Of a stretch of DNA of 53,341 nt, positions 45,433-53,341 are shown piece by piece. How positions within the stretch are numbered: position 1 is the stretch's first letter; each line of letters opens with the position of its first letter. The notes under the pieces are model-generated. The model saw only the letters and a program-made list of their open reading frames with translations. It was not told the DNA's origin and ran no database searches. The stretch lies in assembly GCF_000235425.2 (NCBI RefSeq), contig NZ_KI912267.1, positions 1,175,849 to 1,229,189 of the forward strand, given 5' to 3'. The position numbers and the translations under genes are program-made. The stretch is from Pseudofrankia saprophytica (GTDB lineage: Bacteria; Actinomycetota; Actinomycetes; Frankiales; Frankiaceae).

Positions 45433-47414
45433 TGGAGGTAGTAGCGTCGGAGGACGTGGCGACGTCGGAGAGCAGAGCGAAGAGCACAAGCCGGTCACAG
45501 AGCCCGCACAACACCTCGGCACCGCCGGGGCCGGGCGTCCCAGGCACCAGGACCGCCCCAGACGCGGTAGCCGCCCCAGGCACAGCGGTTGTCCCCGGCT
45601 CGACGGGGACAACGGGGGCGACGGCGGCACGGGACAGCGGCTACAAGTGGGTCGCCCTGATCAACACGACCATCGGCATTCTGATGGCGACGATCAACGC
45701 GTCGATCCTGCTGATCGCACTGCCGGACATCTTCCGGGGCATCAAGATCGACCCGTTGGCTCCGGGGAACACGTCGTACTTCCTCTGGATCCTGATGGGC
45801 TTCATGCTCGTCACGTCGGTGCTGGTGGTGAGCCTCGGCCGGGTCGGCGACATGTACGGCCGGGTCCGGGTCTACAACCTCGGCTTCGCGGTGTTCACCG
45901 CCGCCTCGATCCTGCTGGCCGTCACCTGGATGCACGGTGACGCGGCCGCACTGTGGATCATCATCGTCCGGGTCATCCAGGGCATCGGCGGCGCGATGCT
46001 GATGGCCAACTCGACGGCCATCATCACCGACGCGTTCCCGGCCGACCAGCGCGGCTTCGCGATCGGCGTGAACGGCGTCGCGGCCATCTCCGGGTCGTTC
46101 CTCGGCCTGCTGATCGGCGGTCTGCTCGCGCCGATCGAGTGGCATCTGGTCTTCGTCGTGTCCGTGCCGTTCGGCGTCTTCGGCACCGTCTGGGCCTACC
46201 TGAAGCTGAAGGACAACGGCGTGCGGACGCCGGCACGCATCGACTGGGCCGGCAACCTCACCTTCGCGGTCGGGCTGATCGCGGTGCTAGTCGGCATCGT
46301 GTACGGGCTGCAGCCTTACGGCGGGCACACCATGGGCTGGACGAACCCGTTCGTGCTCACCTCCATGATCGGCGGCGTGGTCGTGCTGATCGCGTTCTGC
46401 TTCATCGAGACGCGGGTGGCCGACCCGATGTTCGCGCTCGAGCTGTTCAAGAACAGGGCTTTCACGATGGGCGCGGTCGCCGGCATGCTCGGCGCGCTCG
46501 CCCGCGGCGGGCTGCAGTTCATGCTGATCATCTGGCTGCAGGGGATCTGGCTGCCGCTGCATGGCTACAGCTTCGAGCGCACCCCGCTGTGGGCCGGCAT
46601 CTACATGATCCCGATGACCGTCGGCTTCCTCATCGCCGGCCCGATCGCCGGCCGGCTCACGGACCGCTACGGCGCCCGCCCGTTCGCCACGTTCGGCATG
46701 ATCATCAGTGCGGCCGCCTTCGCCATCTTCGATGTCATCCCGATCGACTTCGGCTACGTCTGGTTCGCGCTGGCCCTGACGCTGATCGGCATGTCGATGG
46801 GGCTGTTCGCGGCGCCGAACACCACCAGCGTCATGAACTCGCTGCCCGTCAACCGGCGCGGCGCGGGCGCGGGCATGCTCAACACGTTCCAGAACTCGGC
46901 GCAGGTGCTGTCCATCGGCGTCTTCTTCACCGTCATCGGCCTGGGCCTCGCCTCGTCACTGCCGGACACGCTCTACTCGGGCCTGGTCGGGCAGGGCGTC
47001 GCCAGCGGCAAGGCGCACGAGATCGCCGGGATCCCGCCGGTCGGCAGCCTGTTCGCCGCGTTCCTGGGCTACAACCCGATCAAGCAGCTGCTCGGCGACG
47101 GCACCCTCTCGACGCTGCCGGCGGACAAGGCCGACTACCTGACCGGCCAGCAGTTCTTCCCGCACCTCATCTCCGGTCCCTTCGGCGACGGCCTGCACCT
47201 GGCGTTCGCCTTCGCGGCCCTGGCATGCCTGCTCGCCGCGGTGATCTCCTGGATGCGCGGCGGGCAGGACCCGCGAGTGCACCGGACGCTCGCCGCCGAG
47301 ACCGCCGCGGGCCTGGCCGCTTCCGGCGACGTCGCCGCGGACGAGATCGGCGTCGGTGGTGTGGGCGGCCTGGACCCGGCGGAGGCGGATACGGACATAC
47401 GGGTCGGTCCCTGA
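45432..47414 (+). CDS. MFS exporter, DHA2 (EmrB/QacA) family, 14 TM
   Basis: Proton-coupled drug/metabolite exporter. The 660-residue product has a disordered Ser/Thr/Pro/Gly N terminus of about 60 residues, then 14 hydrophobic segments. The DHA2 motifs are present: LGRVGDMYGRVRVY after TM2, RVIQGIGGAMLMANSTAII in TM4-5, and AGRLTDRYGARPF in the second half. A long loop precedes the last segment. ATG 45432 is the last reasonable start before the conserved part, although it lacks a clear ribosome site and is fused to a perfect palindrome; GTG 45363 is an in-frame alternative. A MerR gene follows by about 100 bases on the same strand. Confidence 0.88.
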   Translation: MEVVASEDVATSESRAKSTSRSQSPHNTSAPPGPGVPGTRTAPDAVAAPGTAVVPGSTGTTGATAARDSGYKWVALINTTIGILMATINASILLIALPDIFRGIKIDPLAPGNTSYFLWILMGFMLVTSVLVVSLGRVGDMYGRVRVYNLGFAVFTAASILLAVTWMHGDAAALWIIIVRVIQGIGGAMLMANSTAIITDAFPADQRGFAIGVNGVAAISGSFLGLLIGGLLAPIEWHLVFVVSVPFGVFGTVWAYLKLKDNGVRTPARIDWAGNLTFAVGLIAVLVGIVYGLQPYGGHTMGWTNPFVLTSMIGGVVVLIAFCFIETRVADPMFALELFKNRAFTMGAVAGMLGALARGGLQFMLIIWLQGIWLPLHGYSFERTPLWAGIYMIPMTVGFLIAGPIAGRLTDRYGARPFATFGMIISAAAFAIFDVIPIDFGYVWFALALTLIGMSMGLFAAPNTTSVMNSLPVNRRGAGAGMLNTFQNSAQVLSIGVFFTVIGLGLASSLPDTLYSGLVGQGVASGKAHEIAGIPPVGSLFAAFLGYNPIKQLLGDGTLSTLPADKADYLTGQQFFPHLISGPFGDGLHLAFAFAALACLLAAVISWMRGGQDPRVHRTLAAETAAGLAASGDVAADEIGVGGVGGLDPAEADTDIRVGP

Positions 47415-47518
47415 ATGGCTTGGCATATCCCCGTGAGGGCGGTCGGGGCGAGGCAGACATCCGGCCTCGGACGCCCGGCGTGCTGCGGGCCGGCCGACTT
47501 CCTGGGAATACTGGAAGC

Positions 47519-48019
47519 ATGACGGACGGTGGGGCGACGGGGCGCGGCGTGAGCGAAGCCGCGTTAGTGGGTGGCTCGGGCGACGACGGCGCGACGGAGC
47601 TGCTCGGGATCGGACCGGCGGCCCGCGAGGTGGGCGTCTCGGTGCGCTCCCTGCGGTACTACGAGGAGATGGCCCTGCTGACCCCGTCCGGGCGCACCAC
47701 CGGCGGGAACCGGCTGTACGCGCCGGACGACCTGGCCAGGGTCCGCCGGATCCGCGAGCTGCAGCAGCTGCTCGGTTTCAACCTCGACGAGGTCCGCGAG
47801 GTGCTCGGCCATGAGGACCGGCTGGCCCGGGTCCGCCACGACTGGCAGGCCGCCTCGGCGGACGAGGACCGCCTGCGCCTGCTCGACGAGGCCCGTGAGG
47901 CCTACCTGAAGCTGCGGGACCAGGTGGAGGCCAAGATCAAGCGCCTGGACTCGTTCCGCGACGAGCTCGACGCCAAGATCGCCCGCGGCGACCGCCTCCG
48001 CGAGTCCCTGCCGACCTGA
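47519..48019 (+). CDS. MerR family transcriptional regulator
   Basis: 166 aa. The MerR winged helix reads GIGPAAREVGVSVRSLRYYE, with EMALLTPSGRTTGGNRLYAP and RVRRIRELQQLLGFNLDEVR following. The C-terminal half is a dimerising coiled coil (YLKLRDQVEAKIKRLDSFRD). There is no Cys-rich metal loop, so it is more like the multidrug or SoxR-unlike small-ligand types. It may regulate the exporter directly upstream. It ends at a perfect 20-base-arm hairpin. Confidence 0.9.
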   Translation: MTDGGATGRGVSEAALVGGSGDDGATELLGIGPAAREVGVSVRSLRYYEEMALLTPSGRTTGGNRLYAPDDLARVRRIRELQQLLGFNLDEVREVLGHEDRLARVRHDWQAASADEDRLRLLDEAREAYLKLRDQVEAKIKRLDSFRDELDAKIARGDRLRESLPT

Positions 48020-48066
48020 GGCGGGGCTGGTGGCGAGGCGCCTCATGCCTCGCCACCAGCCCCGCC
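48020..48066. terminator. strong bidirectional terminator between merR-type gene and narK
   Basis: Arms of 20 bases (GGCGGGGCTGGTGGCGAGGC and its exact complement) with a 7-base loop, in the 54-base gap between converging stop codons. It is the most stable hairpin noticed in the window. Confidence 0.88.
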
Positions 48067-48073
48067 GGGCGGG

Positions 48074-49450
48074 TCAGATGCCGGGGAGGCGGCGGGGAGA
48101 CGGGCGCAGATAGACGGCCCAGGTGACGACGAAGCAGAGTGCGTAGAAGGCGATGAAGGCGATGTAGGCGCCGTTGCCGGTCTTGTACGTCAGGAACGAC
48201 TCGCGGAAGGCCAGGTTCACCAGCACGCCGCCGAAGGCGCCGATCGCGCCGGCGAGCCCGATGAGCGCGCCGGACAGGCGGCGCGCCTCCCGGTTGGCGG
48301 CGTCCACGTCCGGGTCACCGGCGAGGACCGCCTTCGCCCGGAAGATCGCCGGGATCATCTTGTAGGTGGAGCCGTTGCCGATACCGGCGAAGGCGAACAG
48401 CAGCAGGAAGCCGACGAGGAACAGGGGCAGCGACTTCGCCAACGACGCCGCGAGCACCAGTCCGGCGCTCGCCGCCATCGCCACGAAGTTCGCGAAGGTC
48501 ACCCGCGCGCCGCCGAGGCGGTCGGCGAGGATGCCCCCCACCGGCCGGATCAGCGAGCCGACCAGCGGGCCGAGGAACGTCAGGTAGGCGGCCTTGATGG
48601 GCGTGGAGAAGTCGGCCTTGAACTGCACCTGGAGCACCTGGCCGAAGGCGAACCCGAATCCGATGAACGAGCCGAAGGTGCCGATGTAGAGCAGCGACAT
48701 CACCCAGGTGTGGCCGTCGCGGGCGACGTCGCGCATGGCATGCGTGTCGTTGCGGGCCGAGGAGATGTTGTCCATGAACAGGACCGCGCCCAGCGCCGAC
48801 AGCACGATCAGCGGCAGATAGATCGCCAGGATCACCCGTGGGTGCTCCTTGCCCGCCGTCGCCAGCACCAGCAGCCCGACCAGTTGGACCGCCGCGACGC
48901 CGAGGTTGCCGCCGCCGGCGTTCAGGCCGAGCGCGCGGCCCTTGAGCCGGTCGGGGTAGAGCGTGTTGATGTTGGTCATGGAGGAAGCGAAGTTACCGCC
49001 GCCGACGCCCGCGAGCGTGGCCACGATGATCAGGGTGGTGTAGCTGACGCCGGGCTTCAGGATGACGGCCGTCACCGCGAGCGGCACCAGCAGCATCACC
49101 GCGGAGACGATCGTCCAGTTGCGGCCACCGAACTTCGCGACGGCGAACGTGTACGGCAGCCGAAGCATCGCGCCGGCCAGCGTCGGGACGGTGGTGAGCA
49201 GGAACTTCCCGGCCGGGTCGATGTGGTACTTGGGGCCGAGGAAAAGGACGATGACCGACCACATGCTCCAGATCGAGAAGCCGATGTGCTCGGAAAAAAT
49301 CGAGAAGACGAGATTCCGACGGGCGACGCGCGCCCCGGTGTTCTCCCAGAACACCGGGTCCTCCGGCCGCCAGTCGTCGATCCACCGGCCCGATTTGGCC
49401 GGCGAGGCCACCCCGCCTACCGGCCGAACGCCTTCCGCCGTCGTACTCAT
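48074..49450 (-). CDS. narK: nitrate/nitrite MFS transporter NarK family
   Basis: 458 aa, 12 hydrophobic segments. The NNP-family signatures are visible: the GVGGGNFASSMTNIN nitrate-signature region after TM4, and the second half with GNGSTYKMIPAIF. GPLVGSLIRPVGGILADRLGG is the loop motif with the conserved Arg. ATG 49450 is chosen because it starts MSTTAEGVRPV after an AAGGGA site, while the upstream in-frame ATG adds an unlikely leader. The NnaR-type regulator lies upstream on the same strand. Uptake of nitrate or extrusion of nitrite cannot be distinguished from sequence. Confidence 0.93.
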   Translation of the reverse strand: MSTTAEGVRPVGGVASPAKSGRWIDDWRPEDPVFWENTGARVARRNLVFSIFSEHIGFSIWSMWSVIVLFLGPKYHIDPAGKFLLTTVPTLAGAMLRLPYTFAVAKFGGRNWTIVSAVMLLVPLAVTAVILKPGVSYTTLIIVATLAGVGGGNFASSMTNINTLYPDRLKGRALGLNAGGGNLGVAAVQLVGLLVLATAGKEHPRVILAIYLPLIVLSALGAVLFMDNISSARNDTHAMRDVARDGHTWVMSLLYIGTFGSFIGFGFAFGQVLQVQFKADFSTPIKAAYLTFLGPLVGSLIRPVGGILADRLGGARVTFANFVAMAASAGLVLAASLAKSLPLFLVGFLLLFAFAGIGNGSTYKMIPAIFRAKAVLAGDPDVDAANREARRLSGALIGLAGAIGAFGGVLVNLAFRESFLTYKTGNGAYIAFIAFYALCFVVTWAVYLRPSPRRLPGI

Positions 49451-49788
49451 GCCATTCCCTTCACTGCGCCTGGGGCCTTGAGGGCAGGCGAGAGAATTCC
49501 ACGCCCCCGCCAGCCCGACGTCGGGTACCAGGTTCGACATGAACGTAGGAAGCCGCCGTTACGGCGGCAGCCTCCGGCCGTGACGATTCTTGATCCTTTC
49601 GCTCACGCCGCTCGCGCGGCCGATGTGAGCCGGCCGTCAAAGAGAAACCGGGTACCCGTGAGCGGGAATGCGTTCCGGCTCACGCGGGCACGCCACAGCC
49701 GCGACACGCCGCCGCGAGCATGCGCGGGGCGCGCCGGCGATCGGTCCGCCGGGCGCCCGGGCGGCCAGGCGCGCGGGCGGGCGGCAGG
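49451..49788. other. narK upstream region with GTGAGC hexamers and palindromes
   Basis: 338 bases between narK and the NnaR-type gene. Features seen: four GTGAGC/GCTCAC hexamers at 49601, 49625, 49658 and 49678; a perfect pair GTGAGCCGG/CCGGCTCAC separated by 41 bases (49625-49683); and the near-palindrome GCCGCCGT-T-ACGGCGGC (49552-49568). These could be regulator-binding sites for the narK promoter. No gene is supported. Confidence 0.5.
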
Positions 49789-50919
49789 TCAGCCGGTGGC
49801 GAGACGGTAGCCGCGCTTGAGGACGGTCTCGATGGCCCGGCCGGCCGGGCCCAGCGCCGTGCGCAGCCGGGCGACCGTCATCTCCATCGCATGCTCGTCG
49901 GCCCCGGCGCCCGCCCCGGTGCGGGTGAGCAGCTCGGCGCGGGAGAGCACCCGGCCCGGCCGCTCGGCGAGGGCGACCAGCACCGCCGCCGCCTTCGGCG
50001 CGAGCATGACCGGCCGGCCGCCGTCCACGACCACCGCACAGCCCTGCACCCGCAGTCGGTGCCCGCCCGCGTCGACCTCACGGGCGCGCCGCGCGGGCAG
50101 CTCCTCGCAGACCGTGCGGACCAGCGCGCCGAGCCGGTACCGCTCCGGGTGGACGACCGGGATGCCCAGGCGGCGCAGCGGCCCGGCGCACACCGGACCG
50201 ACGCAGGCGGCCAGCACCGGCCCGCGCATGGCGTCGACGAGCGCGGCGTGCTGCCCGAGCTCGGTCGCCGTGGCCAGCAGGCTGGCGACCGCGGGGGCGC
50301 TGGTGAACGCGAGCGCGTCGACGCCGCCGGACACCACCTGTTCGACGAGCCTGCGCACCGGCCGTGGGTCCTCCGGCGGCTCCCAGCGGTAGACCGGGAC
50401 CTCGACGACGTCCGCACCGGCGGCCCGCAGCCCGTCGATCATGCCGGGCAGTGGCTCGCCGTGCAGCTGTATGGCGATCCGCTTGCCGCGCAGGTCCTGG
50501 CCGAGCAGGTGGTCGAGCAGCTCGGCACCCGATTCGGAGACCGGCGACCAACACTCCGACAGCCCGGCGGCACGCACCGCTCCGGTGACCTTCGGGCCGC
50601 GGGTGAACAGCCGCGCGGCGGCGAGGCCGTCGGACAGCTCGTCGCCCAGCCCCCAGCCGTGGGCGGCCTCCATCCAGCCGCGGAAACCGATCCCGGTGGT
50701 GGCGACGACCGCGTCGAGCGGCGCGGCCAGGCAAGCCCTGGTCGCCTCCAGCAGCCGGCCGTCGTCCTCGAGCGGCACGATCCGCAGCGCCGGCGCCTGC
50801 ACGACCTTGGCGCCGCGCCGTTCCAGCAGGCTGGCGAGCTCGTCGCGGCGGCGGGCGGCGGTCAGGCCGATGGTGAATCCGAACAGCGGGGGTACCGGAC
50901 CGAGATCCGGTTCCGACAT
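49789..50919 (-). CDS. HemD-like / winged-helix regulator, NnaR type
   Basis: 376 aa. Residues 1 to about 265 are a uroporphyrinogen-III synthase fold in two halves (FTIGLTAARRRDELASLLER, LDAVVATTGIGFRGWMEAA, VDALAFTSAPAVASLLATAT, GPVLAACVGPVCAGPLRRLG). Residues about 285-376 are an OmpR-type winged helix (RPVMLAPKAAAVLVALAERP, MEMTVARLRTALGPAGRAIE, TVLKRGYRL). This is the architecture of NnaR, the nitrate/nitrite co-regulator of Streptomyces and mycobacteria, and the adjacent narK supports that role. A true HemD function is less likely but not excluded. The start ATG 50919 has GGAGGC upstream. Confidence 0.87.
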   Translation of the reverse strand: MSEPDLGPVPPLFGFTIGLTAARRRDELASLLERRGAKVVQAPALRIVPLEDDGRLLEATRACLAAPLDAVVATTGIGFRGWMEAAHGWGLGDELSDGLAAARLFTRGPKVTGAVRAAGLSECWSPVSESGAELLDHLLGQDLRGKRIAIQLHGEPLPGMIDGLRAAGADVVEVPVYRWEPPEDPRPVRRLVEQVVSGGVDALAFTSAPAVASLLATATELGQHAALVDAMRGPVLAACVGPVCAGPLRRLGIPVVHPERYRLGALVRTVCEELPARRAREVDAGGHRLRVQGCAVVVDGGRPVMLAPKAAAVLVALAERPGRVLSRAELLTRTGAGAGADEHAMEMTVARLRTALGPAGRAIETVLKRGYRLATG

Positions 50920-51018
50920 TCCGCCTCCCTCACTGGCAATACGGCCGACCCGGGCTCATGCCTCGCAGACGATACCGGCCAGCATCATCGGAGGCGGTGT
51001 CCTGTCAATTTCGTCACG

Positions 51019-51034
51019 ACTTCACCGAGGTAAC
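51019..51034 (-). promoter_or_regulatory. weak GlnR-box-like sequence upstream of the NnaR-type gene
   Basis: On the minus strand GTTAC, six bases, GAAGT: the first half fits GTnAC and the second keeps three of five bases of GAAAC. It is about 100 bases from the regulator start. GlnR control of nitrate genes is known in actinobacteria; this site is only suggestive. Confidence 0.25.
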
Positions 51035-51200
51035 ACACCCGCGGCTCTCGAAGACGATCTCGACAACCTCACGTCGCTAGTGAGCGCTATGTGCGGACAT
51101 CGTCCCATCGGCTTACCGCGGCGAAACAGAATAGAAATATCAGCCTGACGCCGGGTATTGCGACCGGCCACGCGTGAAAACGCCGGCGCACCCGCGTCGA

Positions 51201-52979
51201 CTACTCCTCCGGGCGCGCTGGACGCTCGGGATCCTGCAGCCGGTCGGTGAGCTCGGTGACCGCGGGGAGGGTCGGCCAGCGCTCGGCGACCTGGTTGTGC
51301 AGCCTGCGCACCTGCTTCATGACCCGCCGGGAACCAGTGGCCCGGGCGATCGCGGCGGCGTCCAGGGTGTCCGCGCAGGCCTGCTCCGGCTCGGCGGTGT
51401 GGATGTGGGCGACGGCGAGGTGGTAGACGTACTCGGCCGCCCACTCGGCCCGGCGCATCTCGTCGGGGAGGCCGGTGAGCCCGGCCCTGAGGTCCACGGC
51501 GGCCTGGCGCGCCCGCCGCGGGTCGACGCGGGCCAGGTAGCGATGGGCGAGCCCCTCCTGCAGCCGGGCGAACGCCGGTGAGAAGTAGTAGCTCCACGCC
51601 GGCGGGCCGTCCGGGTGCTCGCCGGCCCTGCACCACATCTCACGGGCCTCGCCGAGCTTGCGGTCGGTCGCCTGCGCGTCGCCGGCCATCGCGTGCCCGC
51701 GAGCCTCCTGCCCGGCGTCGTAGGCGAGCTGGCCGGGGTAGACGTCGGGGACCCGCTGCGCGGCCTGGGACAGGCCGATGAGCGGCCCGACGGCGCCCGC
51801 CTCCCAGGCGAGGTGGCCCTTGTAGCTCAGGATGTTCGCGGTCAGGCTCCGGTTGTCCGACTCGGCGGCCCACTCCGCGGCGCGGTCGAGCCAGACCCGG
51901 GCCTGCGCGGTGGCGCCGGTGTTGGCGTGCAGCCAGCCGGCGAACTGGGCCCACTGCGCCGCGATGTCCACCATCGCCTCGCGAGCCGGGCCTCGGGCCT
52001 CGAACACCAACGGCACCAGCGCGGCGAGCTGCGCGGTGACCGGGCCCAGCAGGGGGGCCGACCCGATGGTGTCCTCCACCTCGCGCTGTGCCGCGAGGAT
52101 CACCGACAGCGCATCGGCCAGCGGGGCGTCGGCCACTCTGGCCGCCCGGCTGGCGGCGCCGCGCAGCCGGGCGGAGGTGAGGGCCCTGGCGGCCGCCTCC
52201 TGCGCTCCCGCCGGCGCGTCCGTGCCGGGGCTCGCCGACGCGTCCACGGGCGAACCGAACTCGGCCGCGGGCCCCAGCGCCGTGAGCGCGTCGTACTCGT
52301 AGACGTCGAGCGACGCCGGCCGCGGGACCACGGCGGACAGCCGGGTCGCCAGCGCCGCGCGCGCCGCGGCGCGTTCGGCCACGGTCGCCCTCGATGACCG
52401 TCCGGCCGCCGGCTCCGACCTGCTGGTGACCGCCCGCGCGAACACGGCCCGGCCGCGGGCTCGCCGACGCGCGGTCGGCTCTCCAGGTGAAGGCTGGGTG
52501 CCTCGGGCCTGGTCGCCCGCGTCCCGCGGCTCCGGCGGCCCGTCAGCGCTAGCCGGCGAGCCCGGCCGGTCATCGTGATCGGCGAGGTGGGTCATCCCGG
52601 CCAGCTGCGCGAGGCCGTCCAGATCGGCCAGACCACCCAGGCGTGGCGGCCGCCGGACGCCGCTGGACCCACGCGCCGCCGAACGGCCGCCACCGCCACC
52701 GCCAGCGGCGGCGGCCTCCGACGGCAGCGCCGCGCGAAAACCCAGCGCGACCTCCGAAGCGGCGTAGAGCTCGCAGTAGGCCCGTTGGTACCGCGGCCCT
52801 GGATATGACTCGCCACGCTCGTGCCGGCCAACTGTCTGAAACGTGGCGTTCGGCGGCGTGAAACCCGCGAGGGCCAGATTGCGTATCGCGTCTGCGACCT
52901 GGTCGAGCGTCAGCCCGTGGCGTTCCCGGTACCGTCGCAGTCGATCCGGTTCCCAGCCGTGGTGCACACTCGGAGCCAT
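51201..52979 (-). CDS. large XRE-type regulator with C-terminal helical (TPR-like) region
   Basis: 592 aa. Residues 9-77 form the helix-turn-helix (DRLRRYRERHGLTLDQVADA, VGRHERGESYPGPRYQRAY), followed by a long Gly/Ala/Arg-rich linker and then a helical region from about residue 300 to the end. In that region, AQWAQFAGWLHANTGATAQA, AYDAGQEARGHAMAGDAQAT and AHRYLARVDPRRARQAAVDL are helix-turn-helix pairs typical of TPR-type sensors in actinobacteria. The ATG at 52979 has GGAGCG just upstream. Three phased ACGGCTAA repeats lie about 90-120 bases upstream, suggesting autoregulation. The target is unknown. Confidence 0.8.
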   Translation of the reverse strand: MAPSVHHGWEPDRLRRYRERHGLTLDQVADAIRNLALAGFTPPNATFQTVGRHERGESYPGPRYQRAYCELYAASEVALGFRAALPSEAAAAGGGGGGRSAARGSSGVRRPPRLGGLADLDGLAQLAGMTHLADHDDRPGSPASADGPPEPRDAGDQARGTQPSPGEPTARRRARGRAVFARAVTSRSEPAAGRSSRATVAERAAARAALATRLSAVVPRPASLDVYEYDALTALGPAAEFGSPVDASASPGTDAPAGAQEAAARALTSARLRGAASRAARVADAPLADALSVILAAQREVEDTIGSAPLLGPVTAQLAALVPLVFEARGPAREAMVDIAAQWAQFAGWLHANTGATAQARVWLDRAAEWAAESDNRSLTANILSYKGHLAWEAGAVGPLIGLSQAAQRVPDVYPGQLAYDAGQEARGHAMAGDAQATDRKLGEAREMWCRAGEHPDGPPAWSYYFSPAFARLQEGLAHRYLARVDPRRARQAAVDLRAGLTGLPDEMRRAEWAAEYVYHLAVAHIHTAEPEQACADTLDAAAIARATGSRRVMKQVRRLHNQVAERWPTLPAVTELTDRLQDPERPARPEE

Positions 52980-53341
52980 TGGCGTCAGACGCTCCTTCCA
53001 TGTCCACGCCGAGCATAACGGCCTATGCCAGTAGGCAGTTTGGCCCGACCACCTAAAGGTGGCCCACGGCTAACGGAACGGCTAATCCAACGGCTAATAC
53101 GAGATCATCCGCAATGGTTCCCCGGATGGCCCCCGCCTACCCCGATTAGCCGAACGTGCTGGATCCGCTGCCGAGCGCAGTTGAAGCTACAGACGACGGG
53201 CTCGGCCGGCACCGCTCCCCGGGGCCGGCCGAACCCGGCAACGGTGGGCCGACAGCGTGGTCGGCGCACCGCAGGGCACGGACCGAGCTCCGCCAGGTCC
53301 CCGCGCCACAACCCGTCCCACCCGCGCGGCCTCCCCCAGGG
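52980..53341. other. region upstream of the large regulator, to window end
   Basis: 362 bases without a convincing gene. It is AT-richer near 53030-53100 and contains the three phased ACGGCTAA repeats, plus an inverted TTAGCCG at 53146. The rest is GC-rich and open in several frames with no recognisable domain. Confidence 0.45.
53066..53097. repeat. three direct repeats ACGGCTAA with exact 12-base period
   Basis: Copies begin at 53066, 53078 and 53090. Regular spacing near one helical turn and the location upstream of a DNA-binding protein gene suggest iterated binding sites. A related inverted copy is near 53146. Confidence 0.7.

Noticed and set aside
49636-49650. GlnR box at GTCAAAGAGAAAC upstream of narK
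   Set aside because: The GAAAC half is present, but the partner half-site is not at the required 6-base spacing.
53105-53311. 68-codon minus-strand frame near the right edge
   Set aside because: No domain, no ribosome site, and composition like non-coding GC-rich DNA.

Overview
The window is high-GC actinobacterial DNA. The best fit is a Frankia-like organism: the order pyrC-pyrB-pyrR / bldD / nusB-efp / aroQ-aroB-aroK-aroC / prepilin peptidase / aroE / mltG / ruvX / alaS / DUF6167 / DUF948 / rarA is the conserved actinobacterial housekeeping cluster, BldD carries the c-di-GMP signature, and an intergenic repeat family full of GAGCGAAGCGA motifs is present. The genus is an inference; no rRNA or other marker is in the window.

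Region 1 (1-20.5 kb) is core metabolism, almost all on the minus strand in tightly overlapping operons (ATGA, GTGA or TGATG junctions). It holds pyrimidine biosynthesis (pyrR-pyrB-pyrC plus a PH-like membrane protein), the developmental regulator bldD on the plus strand facing nusB-efp across a shared terminator, the shikimate pathway (aroQ, aroB, aroK, aroC, aroE), the murein transglycosylase mltG with a very long disordered N terminus, ruvX, alaS and rarA. NusB appears to start at a CTG that overlaps the efp stop codon.

Region 2 (20.6-40.3 kb) is accessory. A PaaX-type regulator diverges from a second, GluRS-like synthetase. Two STAND-type immune-like genes that share the same TIR subfamily then bracket a set of metabolic and enzyme genes. 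The first (23672-27274, minus) is TIR / NB-ARC / helical repeats / C-terminal Nudix, an unusual combination in which the TIR catalytic Glu position is Gly. The second (35790-40238, plus) is TIR / STAND NTPase / membrane segment / 15 near-identical propeller blades, with the Glu present. A decayed copy of moaD lies on the far side of the first gene from the intact moaD, so that gene is flanked by a degenerate direct repeat. Between the two are moaD, a BNR-repeat protein, a tightly coupled three-gene module (jelly-roll-like protein, radical SAM/SPASM protein with PqqD-like N terminus, TPR-SUMF1 protein), an LLM-class oxidoreductase and an acyl-CoA dehydrogenase. The last two diverge across a head-to-head pair of the intergenic repeat.

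Region 3 (40.3-53.3 kb) is a mixture of transport and regulation: a DUF202 pair; a siderophore-interacting protein divergent from a ribbon-helix-helix plus excisionase-type DNA-binding protein, with an AT-rich GATAGCTA double site between them; a frameshifted methyltransferase remnant; an AbiEi/DUF559 protein; a 14-TM MFS exporter with a perfect palindrome at its start codon, followed by a MerR regulator; a nitrate/nitrite transporter (narK) with an upstream HemD-winged-helix regulator of NnaR type; and a large HTH regulator preceded by three phased ACGGCTAA repeats.

No tRNA, rRNA, CRISPR array, insertion sequence or transposase was seen.
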